DNA from: an uncultured Gammaproteobacteria bacterium
GTDB taxonomy: Bacteria; Pseudomonadota; Gammaproteobacteria; Pseudomonadales; DT-91
Direction: 5' to 3'
NCBI GenBank assembly: GCA_929200485.1
Contig: CAKMZU010000106.1
Span: 3,866-10,316 of the forward strand
DNA length: 6,451 nucleotides
Each line of letters starts with the position of its first letter. Within the stretch, counting starts at the first letter, position 1. The notes beneath the pieces were generated by a model, which was not told the DNA's origin, made no database searches, and was given only the letters and a program-made list of their open reading frames with translations. Positions 1-5,660 of the stretch are shown here, piece by piece. The position numbers were made by a program, and so were the translations under genes.

Positions 1-10
1 CCTTTCTCAT
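1..10 (-). CDS. possible divergent gene start cut by the left edge
   Basis: On the minus strand an ATG lies at positions 10 to 8 and reads Met-Arg-Lys before the window ends. It is preceded by an AGGTG Shine-Dalgarno-like motif (complement of 17-21) with a 6-base spacer, which is good spacing. Only three codons are visible, so no product can be named. The alternative is that the left edge is the tail of a plus-strand gene: frame 1 is open for 12 codons to a TAA at 37-39, and frame 2 is open for 25 codons to a TAA at 77-79. The call rests only on the start codon and ribosome binding site. Confidence 0.3.
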
Positions 11-139
11 ACAAAACACCTGAAAAGAACACAACTTAATTTAGCCCCTTTTCACCTCTTTCTTCCAAATGGATCGTAAGTTTGAACTTTTAAATCTAAA
101 TACGCTCATTAGTTACAAGTATTGTTATAGGTTTTTTTA
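11..139. other. AT-rich intergenic region upstream of the 140-670 gene
   Basis: This stretch contains no convincing gene. It may hold the promoters of the plus-strand gene at 140 and of the possible divergent gene at the left edge. A TTGAAC hexamer at 82-87 resembles a -35 box, but I found no well-spaced -10 partner. There is a small ACAA/TTGT inverted repeat around 115-125, too short to interpret. No hairpin plus T-run terminator is visible. Confidence 0.5.
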
Positions 140-670
140 ATGAGGTTTTTACTGTTATTCATTTTGTTTCCTGTTTGCTACTCTCAAAGTAACAACATCA
201 CGATAATAGAGATATTTAAACTATTCAAATTGAATCCATTTATCTTGCACAAAAATGACGATAGCCATGAAGAATATTTAATTAAAATACAAACCAATGA
301 AGAGACAATTCGTAAATCTACTGCAATGATTTATTTTATAATCAACAAAGCGGATAACACAACATCATTAAAACCGCATTTTTCGTCAGCTTGTGTCGGA
401 GATAAACTTAGCAAAGAATTAAATAATAAGACTAAGTTTCATAATACATTACGGGCTGAAATTGAAAAATATCAATCAGTATTCAAAGAAGAAATAAATT
501 CTCCAAATACTAACGAGTTGAGACTACAATTTGACAGCGAAAAACCTCTAGAAATAGATACAGAATCTGGATCTAAAAATGATTCAAAACCAAACAAACT
601 CATTCTTTATAATCGGGGAAATGCGGAGGGAAAATTTCATTTTGAGTCGAAGGAATTGGCAAAAGATTAA
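140..670 (+). CDS. unrecognised secreted or periplasmic protein, 176 aa
   Basis: I do not recognise the family. The N-terminus looks like a Sec signal peptide: Arg2, a strongly hydrophobic core at about residues 3-12, then a polar stretch, with plausible cleavage after Ser15 (Cys-Tyr-Ser before Gln). Cys13 is not in a canonical lipobox, so a lipoprotein is less likely. The mature part has two regions: residues 18-82, mixed helix/strand and rich in Asn, Lys and Ile, and residues 86-120, a charged segment likely to be helical. The C-terminal third (121-176) is polar and Asn/Ser/Lys/Glu-rich. Only one cysteine (Cys85) remains after cleavage. The ribosome binding site is weak (TAGG at 128-131). 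The gene is notably AT-rich: hand counts of two 60-base lines (241-300, 481-540) give 27% and 32% GC, against 42% and 48% for two lines of the neighbouring permease gene. This suggests an accessory or recently acquired gene. The signal peptide and the full-length open frame support it being real. Confidence 0.6.
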   Translation: MRFLLLFILFPVCYSQSNNITIIEIFKLFKLNPFILHKNDDSHEEYLIKIQTNEETIRKSTAMIYFIINKADNTTSLKPHFSSACVGDKLSKELNNKTKFHNTLRAEIEKYQSVFKEEINSPNTNELRLQFDSEKPLEIDTESGSKNDSKPNKLILYNRGNAEGKFHFESKELAKD

Positions 671-765
671 TGAATGTTGTACTAAGAAGAGCCAAGCGAG
701 CGCACTCTTTAATCCTGACGAAAATCACGCACTTCAATCAATAGTAGAGTCTTTCATTAAGCGCA
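671..765. other. short convergent intergenic region
   Basis: This 95-base gap separates the stop of the plus-strand exported-protein gene from the stop of the minus-strand permease gene. A bidirectional terminator would be expected here. I looked for a GC-rich stem followed by a T-run on either strand and found none that is convincing. Another plus-strand frame stays open across it (579-824), but that frame overlaps both genes and has no ribosome binding site, so I treat it as chance. Confidence 0.5.
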
Positions 766-3102
766 CTATACCGTTTGTCGAGAAGGAGCGGCCAAACCTT
801 GCTTGCGATAGAAAACCAGAATAACCGAAGGCGCAACGATCAAATCAGCAATCAAGGCTAAGCCAATGCAGCTTGCCGTTAGGAAGCCGAAGTCAGCAAT
901 ATTCTGCAGATCTGAGAAGATATAAGTCATAAAACCAGCACAAAGAACACAAGTGGTAATAAAAAGGGCAGACCCTGTATTTTGAAGGGTTTTTGCCATG
1001 GCATATTCTGCATCCATGGATTGGCTGAAGTTCCGTTTAAATGACGATATAAGGTGAACCGAATCATCAACAATCAAGCCTATCGCAATAGATCCCATTA
1101 ACAGACTAAACAGATCCAGGGGCATGCCGATCAACTTCATCATTGCCAATACAAAGAAAATGGGGATTAAATTTGGCAGCATCAACGCAAAACCTAATCC
1201 AATCTGCCGGACAAAAATCATCATCAATAAAGAAACAAGGCTCGCAGCTAAAAGGTAACTTACAAACATGGATGAAAGCATGGCTGAGGATGTTTGATTA
1301 ACAATACTCGCCATACCTGTGACTTTTAATTGCATAAGATGGCCTAGGTCATCCTGAAAGCTACTTTTTATATTATCCAAAAAGGCGGTGTAATCTACCG
1401 CATCCCGCCAAGGTGTCGTTAAGGTGACACGGATTTCGGAGCAATCTGTATTACAAAAACGTGACATTTGTTCAGCTGCATTCAATTCCAATAAAAGAAT
1501 CTCCTGCGCTAATAAAGCATCTGAGGTGGGTAAAGATAAACCTGCAGCAGGATCAAACACACTGTTGGTTTGTTTCAATAGATCTAACAAACTGTTGGCT
1601 GATCGAATGGGAATATCAGTAGACTCCCGTTTTAACTGATCCAGCCACTCATCCAACGCCCAAAGATTTTCGACTGAAAGACGACTGCTGTGACTATTTA
1701 ACAGAAGTTCTACCTGCATCGTCCCAGCCAACTCTTTATCTACCAACTCAACTGCCTGACGAGTAGGGTTATCAGGCTTTAACCACTTGAGTGCATCATG
1801 GCTCATGGTTAGATTTAGTGAAAGAAAAAAACTAATCCCTAGTAAAATGGCAGAAACACTAATGACGGTTTTTCTATATTTATTCAATAAACGAACATAG
1901 GAAAAGAGTTTCTCACCAGGCTCTTTGGCTAATCTTGAATCACGGCGTTTTAATGGAAACAAAATCATTAAAGAGGGTAAAACTACTAGCGTCAGAAAAA
2001 GCGCTAACCAGACACCTAACGATGAGAAAAGCCCAAAACTTGCAATAGGTTTAATCTCAGAATGCGCAAAAGACAAAAGCCCTGCCGATGTCATAAAGGT
2101 TGTAAAAAACATAGCCTTTGCCGTGCTATGAATTGCCTCTTTTATCGCCGGCAGCTTGGCCATACCCACATCATATTTTGAATAAAACGCACGTAGAAAA
2201 TGGACGGCATCACCCACACAGACCGCGAGCAAGAACGAAGGCAAAATCGTTCCTGTGACTTGAATCGCATAATTGCCGATAACCATCAAACTCATCGCTA
2301 TCGAAATGGCTAGTATCAAACTGAGAATTGGCAGGATAACGGCACTTAAACGCTTAAAAAAAGCCCAGAGAAAAAGCGCCACCAATGCCAGAGCAATCAA
2401 GCTGAACTTAACAATATCGGTGCGCATTTTTTCTGCCAACTCAACGGTTGCCATCGGCGATCCGCCAATCACAATAGGCTCAGCAAAATCCGCCTGATGC
2501 TCTTGAACCACTGATTTGAGTGCTGTGAGTGACTCAGCAGCCTGTTCAAGATTCATGTGCCCTCGCTCGGCATACTTATTTTCGACCTGAGCAATGAATC
2601 GTATTGATACAAGAGTGACATCGCCTTCTTGGTTGATGAGACGATCAAGATAATAAGGATTGGTTAACGCTTCGCGTTTAATGTCTTCAGGTGCATTTAA
2701 AATTTCATCAAATAGCTGCCCTACATAAACCACATCATCTTCACTTTTAATGTGACGGCTATTAGTGATGGTTTCAACTTCTTTAACGTAAGGCACATCT
2801 CGCAAAATACTGCCACTTAAGCGGTCTAGATCTTGCTGAAAGCCTTGGGTGAAAATGCGGTTCGATCTGATCAGCAAAATAAGATATTCGCTGTGACCAA
2901 AACGATCTTTGAAATCTGAATGCAAGATTCGCTCGGGATGATCTTCTTCCAGAAGATTACCAAAAGCCGAGTCATAGCGAACCGTTCCCATTTGAAACAA
3001 GAGAATTACTGTCACTAAAAGTACAGTAAAACAAGTCAAAAAAGGAAAGCGAATCAACCTCAGAGGTAAAAAGCTGATGAAATATTCTAGTCGTTGTCCC
3101 AT
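766..3102 (-). CDS. RND/MMPL-family efflux permease (COG1033-type), 778 aa
   Basis: This is a complete inner-membrane transporter of the RND superfamily, the single-chain 'exporter of hydrophobes' type related to MmpL and HpnN. Such proteins use the proton gradient to move hydrophobic or lipid-like substrates; the substrate here is unknown. The duplicated fold is clear. Half 1 has TM1 at about 20-38, a periplasmic domain at about 40-228, and five helices at about 230-249, 253-275, 283-304, 330-346 and 355-383. Half 2 repeats this, with TM7 at about 412-430, a periplasmic domain at about 432-610, and helices from about 611-629 to 743-765. The conserved acidic helix motif appears twice: Gly-Asp298-Ala-Val-His in half 1 and Asp679-Asp680-Ser-Val-His in half 2. 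The second is the usual proton-relay position. Cys550 and Cys554 (CxxxC) in periplasmic domain 2 could form a disulfide. The ribosome binding site is weak; the start is chosen because Met-Gly-Gln precedes a normal cytoplasmic leader before TM1. No membrane-fusion or outer-membrane partner is encoded nearby. Confidence 0.9.
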   Translation of the reverse strand: MGQRLEYFISFLPLRLIRFPFLTCFTVLLVTVILLFQMGTVRYDSAFGNLLEEDHPERILHSDFKDRFGHSEYLILLIRSNRIFTQGFQQDLDRLSGSILRDVPYVKEVETITNSRHIKSEDDVVYVGQLFDEILNAPEDIKREALTNPYYLDRLINQEGDVTLVSIRFIAQVENKYAERGHMNLEQAAESLTALKSVVQEHQADFAEPIVIGGSPMATVELAEKMRTDIVKFSLIALALVALFLWAFFKRLSAVILPILSLILAISIAMSLMVIGNYAIQVTGTILPSFLLAVCVGDAVHFLRAFYSKYDVGMAKLPAIKEAIHSTAKAMFFTTFMTSAGLLSFAHSEIKPIASFGLFSSLGVWLALFLTLVVLPSLMILFPLKRRDSRLAKEPGEKLFSYVRLLNKYRKTVISVSAILLGISFFLSLNLTMSHDALKWLKPDNPTRQAVELVDKELAGTMQVELLLNSHSSRLSVENLWALDEWLDQLKRESTDIPIRSANSLLDLLKQTNSVFDPAAGLSLPTSDALLAQEILLLELNAAEQMSRFCNTDCSEIRVTLTTPWRDAVDYTAFLDNIKSSFQDDLGHLMQLKVTGMASIVNQTSSAMLSSMFVSYLLAASLVSLLMMIFVRQIGLGFALMLPNLIPIFFVLAMMKLIGMPLDLFSLLMGSIAIGLIVDDSVHLISSFKRNFSQSMDAEYAMAKTLQNTGSALFITTCVLCAGFMTYIFSDLQNIADFGFLTASCIGLALIADLIVAPSVILVFYRKQGLAAPSRQTV

Positions 3103-3193
3103 AGATGGAGCATAAGACCTCTAGGTGTTTGTCATCCTTGAATAGAAGTTATCAAACACTGAGCATTCTTTATCTTATTATTGTTTTGCGATC

Positions 3194-3222
3194 AATCTAT
3201 TGAAAGCATTGAATTAAGTCAA
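3194..3222 (-). promoter_or_regulatory. candidate sigma70 promoter for the RND permease gene
   Basis: On the minus strand a TTGACT (-35, complement of 3217-3222) and a TAGATT (-10, complement of 3194-3199) are separated by exactly 17 bases. They match the consensus at 5 of 6 and 4 of 6 positions. Transcription would start near 3187 and leave a leader of about 85 bases before the permease ATG. This is read by eye from the consensus only. Confidence 0.4.
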
Positions 3223-3257
3223 GATTTTGTCCGTGTTTCCAATATTGTCATGCCCAG

Positions 3258-3287
3258 TTGTTATCGCCATCTCATTAACCGTAAAAT
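3258..3287 (+). promoter_or_regulatory. candidate promoter for the LLM oxidoreductase gene
   Basis: A TTGTTA (3258-3263) and a TAAAAT (3282-3287) are spaced by 18 bases. They match the sigma70 boxes at 4 of 6 and 5 of 6 positions. The start point would be near 3294, giving a leader of about 100 bases. It lies back to back with the candidate permease promoter, so one regulator bound between 3222 and 3258 could affect both genes. This is inference. Confidence 0.3.
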
Positions 3288-3380
3288 TATTCAATTTCTC
3301 TTTATTCTTAATGATTTACCCGCTAAGAAATGATGGCTTTCTTATTGGGCTTTGGTTAGTCTTATCCCAAAAAATTCACA

Positions 3381-3385
3381 AGGAG
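3381..3385 (+). promoter_or_regulatory. ribosome binding site that fixes the LLM oxidoreductase start
   Basis: AGGAG sits 8 bases before the ATG at 3394. The longer open frame from 3352 has no such site and would add 14 residues that do not fit the family. The 3394 start gives Met-His-Leu-Gly-Phe, the usual beginning of beta-strand 1 in this family. Confidence 0.8.
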
Positions 3386-3393
3386 TTCTCCGC

Positions 3394-4251
3394 ATGCATC
3401 TTGGCTTCAGTTCAATGAACACTCCAAGCGACCCCGCACCAGATTTGTTAGCCAAAACCCTTGAAGAAGCAGGCTTTGAGTCGCTTTGGTACGGTGAACA
3501 CAGCCATATCCCAATGTGCAGAACAACCCCTTACCCTCCTGGTGGTGATTTACCAGAGCCCTACAAGTTCATGATGGACCCTTATGTCTCATTAACCATG
3601 GCAGCAAGCAGCACCACGAAACTTAAGCTTGGGACGGGCATTGCGCTAATGTTAGAAAGAGATATTTTTTCCCAGGCTAAAACCATGGCAACCCTTGATC
3701 GCTTATCCAACGGCCGCTTATTGATTGGTACTGGCGTAGGCTGGAACAAGGAAGAGTTTGAAAATGTCTCAAACCTGCCATGGAAGCAACGCTATACCGG
3801 AATGAAAGAAACCGTTGCCGCCACTAAAGCACTATTTACTGATGAAGCACCTGAATATCATGGTTCACAAATTGACTTTGATCCTGTCTGGTTTGAACCT
3901 AAACCTGCTCAAGCCGGCGGCCCTCCTGTTATTTTTGGCGCGATGGGGCCGATGGGCGTTAAACACGCAGCAATGTGGGCAGATGGCTGGATGCCCGTCG
4001 ATGTAGTCATGCCAGATATCGAACAAAGCATTAAAGACTTTAAAGACCAGGTTCGAAGCTTTGGCCGTGATCCAGATGCTGTCGAAATCACTATGGTCGT
4101 CATGTCACCTCTTTCAGAAGATCTATTAAAAAAATATCGAGACTTGGGTGTGCACCGCTGTAATATCGGCGTGGGCATGGAAAACTGGGACAAACCTGAA
4201 ATTATCTTCCCGATGATTGAACGTTTTTCTAAACTCACCTCAGAGCTTTAG
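3394..4251 (+). CDS. LLM-class flavin/F420-type oxidoreductase, 285 aa
   Basis: This is a cytoplasmic TIM-barrel oxidoreductase of the luciferase-like monooxygenase superfamily, most like the TIGR03619 (Rv2161c-type) subgroup. Members bind F420 or FMN and transfer hydride to or oxidise small organic substrates; the substrate here cannot be told from sequence. Family features visible are the N-terminal strand Met-His-Leu-Gly-Phe, the 'LWYGEHSHIP' segment (31-40) with Glu35 and His36 at the cofactor/substrate pocket, Lys78-Leu-Gly-Thr-Gly-Ile (78-83), the hallmark Asp102-Arg-Leu-Ser-Asn-Gly-Arg followed by Gly112-Thr-Gly-Val-Gly-Trp117, the 'FEPKPAQ' turn (167-173), and a Gly-rich region at 182-198 ending in Ala-Asp-Gly-Trp-Met-Pro. 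Length is normal and the protein is complete. Its 3' end overlaps the convergent decarboxylase gene by 17 bases. It is transcribed away from the RND permease. Automatic annotation calls such proteins F420-dependent, but many proteobacteria make no F420, so FMN is a real alternative. Confidence 0.9.
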   Translation: MHLGFSSMNTPSDPAPDLLAKTLEEAGFESLWYGEHSHIPMCRTTPYPPGGDLPEPYKFMMDPYVSLTMAASSTTKLKLGTGIALMLERDIFSQAKTMATLDRLSNGRLLIGTGVGWNKEEFENVSNLPWKQRYTGMKETVAATKALFTDEAPEYHGSQIDFDPVWFEPKPAQAGGPPVIFGAMGPMGVKHAAMWADGWMPVDVVMPDIEQSIKDFKDQVRSFGRDPDAVEITMVVMSPLSEDLLKKYRDLGVHRCNIGVGMENWDKPEIIFPMIERFSKLTSEL

Positions 4252-5374
4252 CTTTACTATCCTGGATCACGTCGTCTAGTAGCTGATCCAAAAAGGGTTT
4301 TCTGACATGCCCAAGGATGATGATATGTGCAATATCGCCTTGGGTTGCTAAATGATAACGACGCCATACTACCTCTGAAGGCTTGGTAAAATAAACTGTC
4401 ACCGAGTTAGGATTACTATGTGCCTCTACCCCCTCATTGACTAATCGATCTTTAGCGTATTGAGCAAAATGAATACAGCGCAAAGTTCTATCTACCCAAT
4501 CTTTTTTTGAGTGTGTTTTTATGGCATACCATAAAATTAACGGTGTAAATGCATTGCGTGAGCCTGCAATGGTTAAATCATGGGTATCAATATATTCTAT
4601 GGAACGATCAATCAAATGCGCCGCTGATGCCTTAACAATTGCCACCCCACACGGGATGGGGGAACCAATCATCTTATGCCCCGAAACGGCAATTGAATCA
4701 ATATCCGCTCGAAAGTCAAAAGGCTCTGGATTAGGTACAAAGGGTAAAATCAACCCTTTTAATGCTGCATCAGTATGCAGGTAATATTGATTGCGACTGA
4801 AACCGGCAAGCGCTAAACGCTCATGAATTGAAGGTATATTATCGACTGCACCTTTCATGGTGGTACCAACATTTGCCCAGATAATAAAGGTCTTATCCCC
4901 GGAATCAATGATTCTTTCCATCAAATCATCAATATCAATTTCTCCGTTTGGCAGGCTTTTAACAATAACGGGTTGCATTCGCAAAAGGTTAGTTATTTTT
5001 AGCACCGAGTAATGGGAATCAACCGAAAAGTAAAGTTTAGCCAATGGGTATTTTCTTCTAGCCACATAACAACAATAAAGATTACCCTCTGTCCCTCCAT
5101 TGGTAATATATCCCCAAAAATCCTGCTTATCCGCATGAAAAAGCTCAGCAAAATAATCAACAACCGTTTTTTCAAATGTTAGCGTATTGACAACGGGATT
5201 ACCGCCTTCATAAGGGTCACCCACATTGTTTATTGACATCTTCAAAAAACGATACAAGGGGCTGTAATCAAAATCCTCAGACAACGGATAGCCAATACAG
5301 TGCTGATGACGCTGACTGAGATCGTCATAAAGACGATCCAACTGCCTTTGATCTTCCTCAGATAAACCGTTCAT
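4235..5374 (-). CDS. hdc: PLP-dependent histidine decarboxylase-like protein, 379 aa
   Basis: This is a group II pyridoxal-phosphate decarboxylase, closest by my recollection to Gram-negative histidine decarboxylases (Morganella Hdc, Acinetobacter BasG). The expected reaction is L-histidine to histamine and CO2 in the cytoplasm. The length matches (Morganella enzyme about 378 aa). Visible residues are 'TNGGTEGN' at 91-98 (PLP phosphate binding), His121 in Ser-Val-Asp-Ser-His-Tyr-Ser (stacks on PLP), Asp202 in His-Thr-Asp-Ala-Ala (pyridine nitrogen), and Lys234 in Ser-Gly-His-Lys-Met-Ile-Gly-Ser-Pro (Schiff base). Ser324 in Asn-Ser-Val-Thr-Val lies 90 residues after the lysine, the same spacing as Lys232 and Ser322 of the Morganella enzyme, where Ser322 is an active-site residue. 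The gene starts inside the stop of the upstream small gene (ATGA overlap at 5371-5374), with AGGTGA 10 bases before the ATG, so translation is probably coupled. No siderophore genes or antiporter are adjacent. A related amino acid (for example valine or serine) cannot be excluded as substrate. Confidence 0.87.
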   Translation of the reverse strand: MNGLSEEDQRQLDRLYDDLSQRHQHCIGYPLSEDFDYSPLYRFLKMSINNVGDPYEGGNPVVNTLTFEKTVVDYFAELFHADKQDFWGYITNGGTEGNLYCCYVARRKYPLAKLYFSVDSHYSVLKITNLLRMQPVIVKSLPNGEIDIDDLMERIIDSGDKTFIIWANVGTTMKGAVDNIPSIHERLALAGFSRNQYYLHTDAALKGLILPFVPNPEPFDFRADIDSIAVSGHKMIGSPIPCGVAIVKASAAHLIDRSIEYIDTHDLTIAGSRNAFTPLILWYAIKTHSKKDWVDRTLRCIHFAQYAKDRLVNEGVEAHSNPNSVTVYFTKPSEVVWRRYHLATQGDIAHIIILGHVRKPFLDQLLDDVIQDSKAKALR

Positions 5375-5577
5375 TCGACTAAAGTCACCTGTTGGGATAA
5401 AAAATCATTTATTTTTAACAAGCTGTCTCTGGCGTCGATCGACTCTTGAAAAGCTATTTTCATCCTATGGAGCGCCCCCTGTACTTGAGGACTAAAATAC
5501 TGAACTAAAGCACAAGACAGAAAATTAGATAGCAGAGTCTTCAGCATAAGCATTATTCGATCAAATAAATACGTCAT
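5371..5577 (-). CDS. unrecognised small protein coupled to the decarboxylase, 68 aa
   Basis: I do not recognise this protein. Residues 8-28 form a hydrophobic, possibly amphipathic or membrane-associating segment with Lys13 in the middle. Residues 31-68 are polar and predicted helical, with alternating Leu/Ile and charged residues. There is one cysteine (Cys22) and no signal peptidase site. A GGGGG tract (complement of 5582-5586) lies only 4 bases before the ATG, so the ribosome binding site is unusual but usable; the internal Met9 and Met11 lack any site. Its stop codon overlaps the decarboxylase start by four bases, the classic arrangement for translational coupling. That arrangement is the main argument that it is a real gene and not a chance frame. 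It may be an accessory or leader-type protein for the decarboxylase. It is not a decarboxylase fragment, because the decarboxylase is full length without it. Confidence 0.55.
   Translation of the reverse strand: MTYLFDRIMLMLKTLLSNFLSCALVQYFSPQVQGALHRMKIAFQESIDARDSLLKINDFLSQQVTLVE
5385..5390 (-). promoter_or_regulatory. ribosome binding site of the decarboxylase gene
   Basis: AGGTGA on the minus strand lies inside the last codons of the 68-residue gene, 10 bases before the decarboxylase ATG. Spacing is slightly long. Ribosomes finishing the small gene would arrive at this site, which supports coupled translation. Confidence 0.55.
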
Positions 5578-5660
5578 GCTACCCCCATCGAAAACATATC
5601 TATTGATTAGACATTTAAAAAGATGAATTGCTCATAAAGCCATAAACTTTAATTGATTGA
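5578..5660. other. 83-base gap between CPBP protease and small-protein gene
   Basis: The gap is AT-rich. On the minus strand I see no hairpin with a T-run and no good promoter pair, so read-through from the protease gene into the small protein and decarboxylase is possible. A weak internal promoter cannot be excluded. Confidence 0.4.

Noticed and set aside
579..824. 81-codon plus-strand frame overlapping the exported-protein gene and the permease 3' end
   Set aside because: It overlaps two better-supported genes, has no ribosome binding site and no recognisable domain; probably a chance frame.
3330..3359. 9-codon frame (Met-Met-Ala-Phe-Leu-Leu-Gly-Phe-Gly) in the oxidoreductase leader, as a regulatory leader peptide
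   Set aside because: No good Shine-Dalgarno, no run of a regulatory amino acid, and no attenuator hairpins; too short to support.
3352..3393. Upstream ATG extending the oxidoreductase by 14 residues
   Set aside because: AGGAG is placed for the ATG at 3394, and the extension does not fit the family N-terminus.
3909..4238. 109-codon minus-strand frame inside the oxidoreductase gene
   Set aside because: Antisense shadow of a well-conserved coding sequence, with no domain and no start signal.
4263..4290. 7-base inverted repeat TGGATCA / TGATCCA with a 14-base loop just past the oxidoreductase stop, as a terminator
   Set aside because: The stem is short, the loop is large, it is followed by an A-run and only four T's, and it falls in codons for the conserved decarboxylase C-terminus (Asp-Gln-Leu-Leu-Asp-Asp).
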